A stretch of DNA of 64,000 nt from W0P28-013 sp964570565 (GTDB lineage: Bacteria > Bacteroidota > Bacteroidia > Bacteroidales > Paludibacteraceae). Under the pieces are notes generated by a model that had not been told where the DNA came from, did no database searches, and worked only from the letters and a program-made list of their open reading frames with translations. A program made the translations under genes and the position numbers. Location: contig CAZMYT010000002.1 in assembly GCA_964570565.1 (NCBI GenBank), forward strand, positions 62,001 to 126,000, in the 5' to 3' direction. This document shows positions 52,410-60,558 of this stretch, one piece after another (position 1 is the stretch's first letter; each line of letters begins with the position of its first letter).

Positions 52410-53279
52410 TTAGTTGGAACCATTCTTAAAAATTTCTATTAAGCGATTTAAATCGTCATCTGATTTAAACGAAATGGTAATTTTACCACCCTTCTCTGCC
52501 TTTACAATCTGCGTTTTTGCTTTTAAGCAAGCCGTTAATTCAGTAGCTAATGAGCTATAGGTTTCATTGGTAAGTGCCCCTTTTTTGATAGCTTTAGGCG
52601 TTCCCGATTTAATTTCGGGCGACGCTTTTACTAAATCTTCAGTAGCATGTACCGAAAGGCCTTCACTCAAAATCTGTTCATACACTGCCAATTGGTCAAC
52701 GGCATTATCAACGCCAGCCAACACACGTGCATGACCCATGTCGATACGTTTATCTTTAAGTGCCAACTGAATTTCGGCTGGTAATTTTAGTAAGCGTAAA
52801 TAATTGGCAATGGTAGCACGCTTTTTACCAACACGTTCGCTTAAACCTTCTTGAGTAAGACTGTATTCCTCCATCAATTTATAGTAACAGAGCGCAATTT
52901 CGATGGCATTCAAATCCTCACGTTGAATGTTTTCTATCAACGCCATCAACTGCACATGCTGTTCGTCTTGATTGGTTTTTATATAGGCTGGAATTTTATC
53001 TAAACCTGCCAATTTTGAGGCACGATAACGGCGTTCACCAGCAATAATTTGGTACGTGTCGTCGTCCAACTGACGCAAAGTAATTGGCGACACAATGCCC
53101 ATTTCGTGTATCGAATTGGCCAACTCTTGTAAAGCTTCTTCGTCGAAATAAGTTCGAGGCTGATTCGGATTTGGATGAATCTTAGAAATCTCTATTTCAT
53201 TAATAGACGATCCGCCATCGGGTTTTATATCGGTATCAATCAACGCGCTTAAACCGCGTCCTAATGCTTGTTTTTTCAT
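52410..53279 (-). CDS. parB: Chromosome partitioning protein ParB
   Basis: A 289-residue CTPase/DNA-binding protein. The N-terminus KKQALGRGLSALI is followed by the CTP-binding region INEIEISKIHPNPNQPRTYFDEEALQELANSI and the ENIQREDLNAIE, GERRYRA and LTQEGLSERVGKKRATIANYLRLLKLP (helix-turn-helix) blocks. A C-terminal dimerisation domain follows. It loads on parS sites near the origin; I see no good parS match in this window. It follows parA by 14 bp. Confidence 0.97.
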   Translation of the reverse strand: MKKQALGRGLSALIDTDIKPDGGSSINEIEISKIHPNPNQPRTYFDEEALQELANSIHEMGIVSPITLRQLDDDTYQIIAGERRYRASKLAGLDKIPAYIKTNQDEQHVQLMALIENIQREDLNAIEIALCYYKLMEEYSLTQEGLSERVGKKRATIANYLRLLKLPAEIQLALKDKRIDMGHARVLAGVDNAVDQLAVYEQILSEGLSVHATEDLVKASPEIKSGTPKAIKKGALTNETYSSLATELTACLKAKTQIVKAEKGGKITISFKSDDDLNRLIEIFKNGSN

Positions 53280-53293
53280 TCTGTTTCGCTAAT

Positions 53294-54058
53294 TTATTTA
53301 CTTCTTTCAATGAGTTCTTTTGCTAAATCAATGTAATTTTGTGCTCCTTTCGAATCGGCATCAAATTGTAAAACAGGCTGTCCATAACTGGAGGCCTCAC
53401 TCAATTTGACATTACGCTGAATCATCGTATTGAATACCATATCGCCAAAATGGCTTTTTACCTCACTCGCTACCTGATTGGCATGGCGTAAACGAGCATC
53501 GAACATAGTGAGCACAAAACCTTCGATACGCAAGGTTGGATTCAGTTTATTTTTCAATAATTTTATGGTATGCAACAACTTACCAATACCTTCCAAAGCA
53601 AAATATTCACTTTGAACGGGAATAATAACAGAATTGGCAGCCGTTAAGGCATTCAAGGTTATCAAGCCCAAAGATGGTGAACAATCAATGAAAATAAAAT
53701 CATAATCATCCTTCACTTCCGCCAAGGCGTTACGCATATGAATTTCACGGTCTTCGGCATCTACAATTTCTATTTCGACACCCACCAAATTGATATCAGA
53801 AGAGATAAGATCGAGATTTTCGACCTCCGTTTTACAAATCGCTTCCCTCGTGGAAATAGTATTAATTAAACATTGATAAATGGTTTTTTCCTGCTTTTCA
53901 ATATCAACACCCAAACCTGTTGAGGCATTAGCCTGAGGGTCGGCATCTACCAAAAGGATTTTTTTACCAAAATAAGCCAACGAAGCTGCCAAATTGATAC
54001 TTGTTGTTGTTTTACCAACGCCTCCTTTCTGATTCGCAATAGCAATAATTTTTCCCAT
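53294..54058 (-). CDS. parA: Chromosome partitioning ATPase ParA
   Basis: A 254-residue Soj/ParA ATPase. The deviant Walker A KGGVGKTTT is at residues 11-19. The Walker A' VDADPQANAS and Walker B FIFIDCSPSLGLITLNAL are typical of the chromosomal type. There is no N-terminal helix-turn-helix, which excludes a plasmid-type ParA. It partners ParB downstream and begins 3 bp after the glycosyltransferase gene. Confidence 0.97.
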   Translation of the reverse strand: MGKIIAIANQKGGVGKTTTSINLAASLAYFGKKILLVDADPQANASTGLGVDIEKQEKTIYQCLINTISTREAICKTEVENLDLISSDINLVGVEIEIVDAEDREIHMRNALAEVKDDYDFIFIDCSPSLGLITLNALTAANSVIIPVQSEYFALEGIGKLLHTIKLLKNKLNPTLRIEGFVLTMFDARLRHANQVASEVKSHFGDMVFNTMIQRNVKLSEASSYGQPVLQFDADSKGAQNYIDLAKELIERSK

Positions 54059-54061
54059 AGA

Positions 54062-55090
54062 TTATTTTTTTTCGAGTATATAGGTTATTTTCTTTATAAT
54101 ATTTTCCGATGCAATGGACTCTAAACACCGATAATCGCCATAGTGACACTTTTTATCTTCATGCGCCGTACAAGGTCGACACGAGAAATTCACTCCAACA
54201 CAGGTATCAGCGCTTTGTTTCCATCCTAAAAAACCTGCATAAGGATGCGTGGCTCCCCAAATTGACACCACCGGAGTAGCGGTAAGCGCAGCCAAGTGCA
54301 TATTACCAGAGTCCATGCTAATCATCACATCTAATTGCTCCATCAAAGCAAGCTCTTCACCTAGCTGAAGCGAGGTGTGAACGGCATAAACATGTTGAAA
54401 AATCGTTTGCCAATCACTTAAAAGTTCATTTTCTAGTTCACCAGCACCAAACAAAAAAATCTTGGTATTGGGTTGGCTATCAAAATGGCGTATCACGTTT
54501 TTTGTTTTACGCAGTGGCAATGTTTTACCACGAGCAATGGACAAAGGCGCAATACCAATCCACGTACCTTGTTTTTCGCCATAAACATCGAGTACTTTTT
54601 GTTGACAAACGACTGATGCTGGTGCTAATTTTTCGAACTTAGTGTCTGTTGCAAGACCAATTTTAGCAAAAACATCTGAATAGCGCTCAAAAATAGTTTT
54701 TAACGGCTTATATTTTTCTGCTCCACGATGTACCAATTGATAGGTTTCAGCACGCTGTTTATCAACCGTATGTACACGTTTTCCATATAATTTGAACAAG
54801 CGAGTAATCAATCGAGTACGCCAAGAACCTTGTAAATCGAGTATAACATCAAATTTACGACTCTTGAGTTGATTAAACAAGTTTAAAGTACCCCAAAAAC
54901 CCTTGTGTTCGCCTCGAATATCAGCTCCCACAAAATCCACTTGTTCAAATGAGTCAAACAAAGGGGACAAAAACGAACGGCTCAAAACCGTAAAATGATG
55001 CTGAGCATAATTTCTATTAAGCGAGTCTAACAAAGGCACCACAGATGCTACATTACTGATACCCGAAAAACAGATAATTAAAACGTTCAT
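54062..55090 (-). CDS. Glycosyltransferase family 9 (heptosyltransferase-like)
   Basis: A 342-residue GT-B enzyme of the LPS heptosyltransferase family. The N-terminal LIICFSGISNVASVVPLLDSLN and later IAPLSIARGKTLPLRKT, VMISMDSGNMHLAALTATPVVSIWGATHPYAGFLGW are diagnostic. The end has a cysteine-rich segment (NFSCRPCTAHEDKKCHYGDYRCLESI), as in many family members. It presumably adds a core sugar to lipid A. It is the first gene of the operon that then runs parA-parB. Confidence 0.9.
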   Translation of the reverse strand: MNVLIICFSGISNVASVVPLLDSLNRNYAQHHFTVLSRSFLSPLFDSFEQVDFVGADIRGEHKGFWGTLNLFNQLKSRKFDVILDLQGSWRTRLITRLFKLYGKRVHTVDKQRAETYQLVHRGAEKYKPLKTIFERYSDVFAKIGLATDTKFEKLAPASVVCQQKVLDVYGEKQGTWIGIAPLSIARGKTLPLRKTKNVIRHFDSQPNTKIFLFGAGELENELLSDWQTIFQHVYAVHTSLQLGEELALMEQLDVMISMDSGNMHLAALTATPVVSIWGATHPYAGFLGWKQSADTCVGVNFSCRPCTAHEDKKCHYGDYRCLESIASENIIKKITYILEKK

Positions 55091-55168
55091 AATCAGACCT
55101 GAATTTAATCAAAATTTAGCGTTGATTTGCCCATTTTTTGAGCAAAAAGTTCTAGCACCTTGAATTTA

Positions 55169-55176
55169 CAAAAATA
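55169..55176 (-). promoter_or_regulatory. Possible promoter -7 box for the GT9-parAB operon
   Basis: TATTTTTG on the minus strand, 78 bp before the ATG. It directly follows the terminator of the preceding unit and has no clear TTG. Confidence 0.35.
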
Positions 55177-55180
55177 AGCA

Positions 55181-55218
55181 AAAAAAGCCAATTTGCGACT
55201 GGCTTAATTGGCTTTTTT
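55181..55218 (-). terminator. Terminator of the radical SAM/glycosyltransferase unit
   Basis: Arms AAAAAAGCCAATT (55181-55193) and complement (55206-55218), 12-nt loop, 32 bp after the stop at 55250; T run on the minus strand. Confidence 0.75.
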
Positions 55219-55249
55219 ACTTTTTTAATCAAAAATGGCTGAAATTTAG

Positions 55250-56269
55250 CTAAATCTCGTCTTGCGAAAGTGTAGTAAAACCCATAATTTTCATATGCTC
55301 GGCTAGATATTCTTGCTCGGTTTGGCCAGGCGTTGGGATGAGAATTGCCTTTTTATCGAGCGAAACCAAATCCATTAAGGTAGAATACCCTGAACGACAT
55401 ATGACCGTAGGAGTTGAAGCAATTAAGCTTTGCAACGTAGGCGTATCAAGATGGGATAGCAACTTAACGTTAAGAATATTAACTTCTTCGGTTTGTTGCG
55501 AAGGCACGCCACGTACAATCAGTGAAGGGAAAAGACTTTTTTGAAGATGTTTTATCAGTTTATTTTCCAAAATAGAGCGATGAGGCTCAGGACCCGAAAT
55601 TAATGCAATCGTTTCGTAAGGCGAATGTCCAGACACTTCTAAAGTTGATGAAAAGCGAGATAAAATACCGATAAATTGAGCTTTTTTTGGTAATTTATAC
55701 TTATGAGTTAATTCGCCAGTCAAATTCTCATGATTAGGAAAGTCTGGAATCCAACACGTATTATACTGATTGATAAACAAACGATGAACGAACCAAACTA
55801 ATTTTTCTAATTTATGCCATTTTATCGGCATTTTTACCACAAGTTGATGCGTCATATAAATAGAATGCACACGTTTGTTCCACAATCCAAACCTATTATC
55901 GGAAATAACAGTATCTATTTGATATTGAGCGCAAATTTTCTTTATAGCACGATGTTCTTGTCTGATTCCTTTTAGAAAATGTGGTAACTGGGCAAACATA
56001 GCACCCATTTGATTGTCGTCAGTAGCGTATTTAACCTTGAAACCTGGGAATGAAATATGTTCTAAATGTGGAAATTCTTGCTTGAGAAACTCCAACGGAA
56101 ATCCATCAGCAGCTAATAACACGTTTTTGCCACGCGCTTCTAACGCTTTAATGATAGGTACACAGCGTGCCGCATGTCCCAAACCCCAATCCAACGGACA
56201 GACCAACACGTTTTGACCTGGCACATTATCCATGGCTTTCTCAAAAAGCAGATCCTTTTCTTGGTTCAT
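55250..56269 (-). CDS. Glycosyltransferase, MurG/GT28-like
   Basis: A 339-residue GT-B-fold protein. The opening NVLVCPLDWGLGHAARCVPIIKALEARGKNVLLAADG carries the GxGHAxR loop of MurG-like transferases. The C-terminal STPTVICRSGYSTLMDLVSLDKKAILIPTPGQTEQEYLAEHM is the donor-binding motif (S/T-R-x-G-x-x-S/T ... TPGQTEQEYLA). It is not MurG itself, as the acceptor half is too different. The substrate is unknown; possibly a glycolipid. It follows the radical SAM gene by 10 bp. Confidence 0.85.
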   Translation of the reverse strand: MNQEKDLLFEKAMDNVPGQNVLVCPLDWGLGHAARCVPIIKALEARGKNVLLAADGFPLEFLKQEFPHLEHISFPGFKVKYATDDNQMGAMFAQLPHFLKGIRQEHRAIKKICAQYQIDTVISDNRFGLWNKRVHSIYMTHQLVVKMPIKWHKLEKLVWFVHRLFINQYNTCWIPDFPNHENLTGELTHKYKLPKKAQFIGILSRFSSTLEVSGHSPYETIALISGPEPHRSILENKLIKHLQKSLFPSLIVRGVPSQQTEEVNILNVKLLSHLDTPTLQSLIASTPTVICRSGYSTLMDLVSLDKKAILIPTPGQTEQEYLAEHMKIMGFTTLSQDEI

Positions 56270-56279
56270 CGCGTTGTTA

Positions 56280-57047
56280 TTAAAAAGTTACTTGCGTTTC
56301 GATACCTAAAGCTTCTACACGTTTAGCAATAGTGGATAGAGTTTCACTATCGGCTTTGTGTAAGTTTTGCGCTGGCGTAGCACGATCCAACGAGTAAATC
56401 ATAACCTGTTGAGGACGAATACGCTTGAGCGCTTCCAGCCAAGCGACAACTTCGATTTCAGTCGTATTATCGATATGCTGTCCTTTGTAATCGCCTGTAA
56501 AAAAGAGTGTTTGAATAATCAACTTACCATTAAAAGCCTTCAATTGTTCAATAGTTTCATCTATCGAAAAAGTTGGATTATTGGGTTGATTAATCAGTTT
56601 GGCTGTAGCAGAAATAGCAGAATCAAGTTTAAGAATATTATTATCCACTTTCAATAACGCTTCACGTACTTTAGGCTTGTGAATACGTGTGGCGTTAGAA
56701 AGCACACTAACTTTGGCTTTTGGAAAATAACAATCGCGCAACCGAATAGTGTCATCTATAATGGCATTAAAATCGCGATGCAATGTGGGTTCTCCATTCC
56801 CAGCAAATGTAATAACATCAAGTGGTTCACCTTTTGCCTGCAAATCTTTCAATTTTTCTTCGAGTAATGTGGCTACTTCAAGTCTGGTTGGAATATGAGC
56901 GCCTTCGTGCGTAAAATTAAATCCACACTCGCAATAAATGCAATCAAATGAGCAAATTTTAGCATTAACGGGCAATAAATTGACACCTAAAGAAGCGCCT
57001 AAACGGCGACTATGAATAGGACCAAAAATGGTTTCATTAAACAACAT
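56280..57047 (-). CDS. Radical SAM protein (COG0731-like)
   Basis: A 255-residue radical SAM enzyme. The cluster motif is CSFDCIYCECG (Cys-x3-Cys-x2-Cys, about residues 32-39), followed by ITFAGNGEPTLH (GGE-like motif) and VSVLSNATRI. It resembles the COG0731/TYW1-like group, and the N-terminus FGPIHSRRLGASLGVNLLP is typical of it. There is no flavodoxin domain, so it is not a complete TYW1. The reaction is unknown. It starts a two-gene unit with a MurG-like transferase. Confidence 0.87.
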   Translation of the reverse strand: MLFNETIFGPIHSRRLGASLGVNLLPVNAKICSFDCIYCECGFNFTHEGAHIPTRLEVATLLEEKLKDLQAKGEPLDVITFAGNGEPTLHRDFNAIIDDTIRLRDCYFPKAKVSVLSNATRIHKPKVREALLKVDNNILKLDSAISATAKLINQPNNPTFSIDETIEQLKAFNGKLIIQTLFFTGDYKGQHIDNTTEIEVVAWLEALKRIRPQQVMIYSLDRATPAQNLHKADSETLSTIAKRVEALGIETQVTF

Positions 57048-57069
57048 AATTTCAAAATTTATGAGATTA

Positions 57070-57077
57070 CAAACTTA
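57070..57077 (-). promoter_or_regulatory. Promoter -7 box for the radical SAM/glycosyltransferase unit
   Basis: TAAGTTTG on the minus strand, 22 bp before the ATG at 57047. Confidence 0.45.
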
Positions 57078-57161
57078 CCTCTTTTTGTTCAATTAGGGAT
57101 TTAAAATTTGTGAATGTTATAAACAGGTTGCCATTTTTGAACGGTTGTATATAAAAAGGAA

Positions 57162-57192
57162 ATATGCTAAGCCTTTGAAAAGCCTAGCATAT
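57162..57192 (-). terminator. Terminator of the GlsB-like unit
   Basis: Arms 57162-57174 and 57180-57192 pair along ATATGCTAGGCTT on the minus strand, with two G-U pairs, followed by a T-rich tail. It lies 22 bp after the stop at 57215. Confidence 0.6.
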
Positions 57193-57214
57193 CATATTGT
57201 AAATAAATTAGTTA

Positions 57215-57640
57215 TTACTTAACGGTTCGCCGTTCAGAAATAATTAACAATGCTTCGTCGCGTAAATCACTAGGTAAAGCAATGTCGCGCAATTGTAAAC
57301 TACGAATCCAGCCAGCCACATCCTGTTCACGCAGTGTATAAAAAACGTGTTCCAACATATCGACATCGGCTGGTGTGTAACTCTCTAGCTTCTTACCTTT
57401 GAGTTTGTCAAGCTCTTCATCATCAAAATAGACGATTTCATCGGTTTTTGACAACAAACTATCACGTTCGCACACTTCATGAGCACCACAGCAATCGTCA
57501 GGAATTTCGATTGGAATTTCTTCGCCAGCTTGAGGTTTTGATTTAACAATAGCAACAGTTAACCACACCAATGAAGCTACTCCAATAACACTAATTATAA
57601 TCCAAATTATCATAAAATTATAGCGATTTAGGAATTTCAC
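57215..57640 (-). CDS. Small membrane-anchored protein of unknown function
   Basis: A 141-residue protein. One N-terminal membrane segment (about residues 9-32) is followed by an acidic soluble part with a CC pair and a further cysteine (PDDCCGAHEVCERD). It ends in a helical region (TPADVDMLEHVFYTLREQDVAGWIRSLQLRDIALPSDLRDEALLIISERR). I do not recognise the family. Its start overlaps the end of the GlsB-like gene by 23 bp, so it is tightly linked to it and could help anchor or regulate lipid acylation; that is inference. Confidence 0.72.
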   Translation of the reverse strand: MKFLNRYNFMIIWIIISVIGVASLVWLTVAIVKSKPQAGEEIPIEIPDDCCGAHEVCERDSLLSKTDEIVYFDDEELDKLKGKKLESYTPADVDMLEHVFYTLREQDVAGWIRSLQLRDIALPSDLRDEALLIISERRTVK

Positions 57641-58580
57641 CTAAACGCGTTTGAATAAAAGTTTCAACATAACGAGCTCTTTTGGCTTCATAAATATCAT
57701 CAATGGTTATCATCATGGCTGTATCAAATATACTTCCAAAGTCAGGATCTTGAGCCGTACCATAGGTTTGCATACTTGACGACAATTCGATGTAAGCATG
57801 AATAAGCGGCGGAATACTTTCTTTGCGCTGTTTTACATAACTATTCAACAGACGAAAATTATCTTTATAATCTTTTTCTGTAAAATATTTCTCAAATTCT
57901 TGAACCAAATGTGGTGGGATTTGTAATGGATGTTTTGGACACATAAATTCGACTTGATGACCAAAAAAATGCGCCATAAAATAGATAATAGCCCAACGAG
58001 CTTCTTCATTCATGTGAGGATAAATAGTTACCTTTCCCATCAAATATTTGACATCGCCAATCAAAGCAATCAAAGCGCCTATGCCATCCCATAAATTATC
58101 TAACGCAAAAAGGCTTTTAACTCCCATTTGCGACGATTGATATTTGGGTTGTACAAAAGCACGCGCCATTTCCATGGTATAAGGCAAATAATCAGCGATG
58201 AATTGGGCCGAAAAGTCAAATAAATGTTCCATCGCAATATGTGGTTGGCCATTCGATTTTATAATCGCATTCTTGCCATAAAAGAAACGATAACCACCAA
58301 TAATTTCGTCAGCCTCAGGATTCCAAACTATAAGTTGCTCGTAGGGAATATCCAGATAATCAAACTCATCGGTGTCGGTTTCTTCACCACTACCGCCACC
58401 AGCTGTGCGAAATGCCAATTCGCGCAAACGTCCGATTTCGCGCATGGTATTAGGCGCATTATGAGCATTTACAACGTAAATTTCATTGTTGGCCTTATTC
58501 GTTTTACGTAATAATCGTTCAATTGTTAACTCCTCTTTAATCAAGGAAGGAGCAACGGGTGCAATAATATCCTTCATCAT
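57618..58580 (-). CDS. GlsB-like GNAT N-acyltransferase (copy 1)
   Basis: A 320-residue COG3176-type acyl-ACP-dependent N-acyltransferase (Acetyltransf_5 domain). The N-terminal KTNKANNEIYVVNAHNAPNTMREIGRLRELAFRTAGGGSG and the core IVWNPEADEIIGGYRFFYG...LPYTMEMARAFVQPKYQSSQMGVKSLFALDNLWDGIGAL are the family hallmarks. Relatives in Bacteroides (GlsB) N-acylate glycine with 3-hydroxy fatty acids. The ATG at 58577 is an equal alternative start (MM). It lies 28 bp after its paralog in the same unit. Confidence 0.88.
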   Translation of the reverse strand: MMKDIIAPVAPSLIKEELTIERLLRKTNKANNEIYVVNAHNAPNTMREIGRLRELAFRTAGGGSGEETDTDEFDYLDIPYEQLIVWNPEADEIIGGYRFFYGKNAIIKSNGQPHIAMEHLFDFSAQFIADYLPYTMEMARAFVQPKYQSSQMGVKSLFALDNLWDGIGALIALIGDVKYLMGKVTIYPHMNEEARWAIIYFMAHFFGHQVEFMCPKHPLQIPPHLVQEFEKYFTEKDYKDNFRLLNSYVKQRKESIPPLIHAYIELSSSMQTYGTAQDPDFGSIFDTAMMITIDDIYEAKRARYVETFIQTRLGEIPKSL

Positions 58581-58608
58581 GAGCTAAGAATTAAATCAAA
58601 CTGTTAAT

Positions 58609-59577
58609 TTAAGAAATACCAAAGCGCTGAAACTTAAAATCACTTTGTAATTCAGTAATATAGGTTTCAATGTGTCGATCGCGTTTTTCTTGATAAATAT
58701 CGGCTACAGTTACTAAAATACCTGTCTCTTCCACGTCGCCAAATTCATCATTCACCGCTGTTCCAAAAACCTTCATCGTACTCGAAAGATTCATGTAAGC
58801 ATTCACCAATGGAGGAATGTTTTGACCTAAAGATCGTACTTCTTGATTCAGAATCTTATAATTATCTTTAATATCGAACATACTCAACAAGCTATCCAAC
58901 TTTTGGATATCACTTTCCATTTTTATGGGATTAACTGGAGTCACCAAATTTTCTGGATCATTAAAATGTTTTTGTAAGAAATACAAAATAATATCGCGTC
59001 CTTGAGTTCCAAACGACGGATACATCGTTACTTTTCCAAAATAATATTTGATTTGAGGGTGTTCAATGGAAAGAGCGCCGAGGCCGTCCCATAAGTTATC
59101 GAGCGCAAAAAGACTTTTTGCTCCAGCTTGCGATGATTGATATTCGATACGCACAAACGACCGTCCAAGCTCTAACGTGTAAGGTAAATACTCTTTGATA
59201 AACTGATCTGAAAAATGGAATAAATGAGCAGTAGCTAATATTGGTTGACCATTATCATCAATTTTCACATGCTCGCCTAAAATAAAACGATAGCCACCAA
59301 TGATTTCGTCAGCATCTGGATTCCAAACGATTAATTGCTGACAAGGCTCTTCCATTGTATCGAACGTATCAATATCAATTTCCATACCGGTACCACCACC
59401 TGCATTACGGAAAGCTATTTCGCGTAAACGACCAATTTCACGCATAGTATGAGGTGAATTGTGCGCATTTACAATGTAAATTTCATTATTCGCCTTGTTT
59501 GTAGTGCGTAAAAATCGGTCAATAGTCAATTCTGATTTTATCAAATCTTTATCAACAGGAGCTATTATTTCTTTCAT
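58609..59577 (-). CDS. GlsB-like GNAT N-acyltransferase (copy 2)
   Basis: A 322-residue paralog of the preceding entry, started at the ATG at 59575-59577 (MKEIIAPVDKDL). That start lines up with the paralog's MKDIIAPVAPSL; the frame is open to 59601. The same blocks occur: NEIYIVNAHNSPHTMREIGRLREIAFRNAGGGTG, IVWNPDADEIIGGYRFILGEHV, LPYTLELGRSFVRIEYQSSQAGAKSLFALDNLWDGLGAL. By eye about half the residues are identical, more in the core, so the copies may differ in acceptor or acyl chain. It has its own strong promoter. Confidence 0.88.
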   Translation of the reverse strand: MKEIIAPVDKDLIKSELTIDRFLRTTNKANNEIYIVNAHNSPHTMREIGRLREIAFRNAGGGTGMEIDIDTFDTMEEPCQQLIVWNPDADEIIGGYRFILGEHVKIDDNGQPILATAHLFHFSDQFIKEYLPYTLELGRSFVRIEYQSSQAGAKSLFALDNLWDGLGALSIEHPQIKYYFGKVTMYPSFGTQGRDIILYFLQKHFNDPENLVTPVNPIKMESDIQKLDSLLSMFDIKDNYKILNQEVRSLGQNIPPLVNAYMNLSSTMKVFGTAVNDEFGDVEETGILVTVADIYQEKRDRHIETYITELQSDFKFQRFGIS

Positions 59578-59648
59578 CTTAGTGCGGTAAAATTGCTTCA
59601 ATAACTAATACTGTTTTTATTATTAATTTAAATCTGAAAAAAGGAAGG

Positions 59649-59678
59649 CAAAGATACAGTTTGTTTTTTAAACTTCAA
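59649..59678 (-). promoter_or_regulatory. Promoter for the GlsB-like pair
   Basis: On the minus strand TTG (59678-59676), 19 bp, TATCTTTG (59656-59649), 72 bp before the ATG: an excellent match. It decouples these genes from the suf-GlsA transcript. Confidence 0.7.
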
Positions 59679-59719
59679 TAAATGTATAGACCAATGGAAA
59701 ACTTGTATCTGCAAATTAT

Positions 59720-60553
59720 TTATTTTGAATGAGTTTTCTCCCCTAATGCTATCACCATTTTACGTACATGATGCGCCCATTGCAAATCGGACTTACTAGA
59801 ATCAAATGTTTGCCAAGGAATTGGTTTACCAATGGTCACAGTAAAATGTTTGTGTTTGGCTTTAAACAGTTCATCCACCAAATACATCATGCCAATATTC
59901 ACTTTAAGCCCCAAGAATTTACTCACATTTGATATAAAATAGAACCAATTGGAGTTACGTCCCGTACAATGAATAGGAATGACATCGCGGTGCGATTTCT
60001 TGGCACGTGTAACAAACATTTTTTTCCAAGGCATTTCGGTAATTTTTCCATTAACTCTTTTAGCACACGTACCAGCAGGAAAAATGGAAACTTGATTATC
60101 CGATTCAAATAATTCTTCCATCAATACGCCAAAATCACGCGTTTGTGGACCGCCCAACAAATTGACTGGAATAAACATGGAAGATAGTGGTTTCATCCCA
60201 GCAACTAAGCTATTAGAAATAAAACGAATGTCGTTACCATAATGCTGACGTATAATTTCACCGACAATAAGAGAATCGGCACCTCCAAGTGGATGATTAC
60301 CTACGAAAATATATTTACCATCTTTGGGTAAATTTTCTTCGCCAATAACGGTGTATGTAATATCTAAATAACTAAGTGCATATTTAAAAAATTCAGGCCC
60401 AGAAAGTCCATTTGACTTATCGATAGCTTCGTTCATTTCTGATTCATGAACAATCTTTTTTAAATAATTAATCAAGAAACGGGGCATTTTTTTACGTAAT
60501 TTTGGCCCTAACATTTCTTCGATATTAACGTGATTTGGATTTGGTTTTTCCAT
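59720..60553 (-). CDS. GlsA-like PlsC-family O-acyltransferase
   Basis: A 277-residue membrane-associated acyltransferase counted from the ATG at 60551-60553 (MEKPNPNHVN). The catalytic motif is VGNHPLGGADSL, with His87 and Asp93 six positions apart (HX5D, against HX4D in typical PlsC). The second and third PlsC motifs follow as VNLLGGPQTRDFGVL and VSIFPAGTCAKR. In Bacteroides the GlsA protein O-acylates the product of GlsB to make glycine lipid; two GlsB-like genes lie next to it here. It starts 5 bp after sufS ends, so it probably rides on the suf transcript. Confidence 0.87.
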   Translation of the reverse strand: MEKPNPNHVNIEEMLGPKLRKKMPRFLINYLKKIVHESEMNEAIDKSNGLSGPEFFKYALSYLDITYTVIGEENLPKDGKYIFVGNHPLGGADSLIVGEIIRQHYGNDIRFISNSLVAGMKPLSSMFIPVNLLGGPQTRDFGVLMEELFESDNQVSIFPAGTCAKRVNGKITEMPWKKMFVTRAKKSHRDVIPIHCTGRNSNWFYFISNVSKFLGLKVNIGMMYLVDELFKAKHKHFTVTIGKPIPWQTFDSSKSDLQWAHHVRKMVIALGEKTHSK

Positions 60554-60558
60554 AATGG

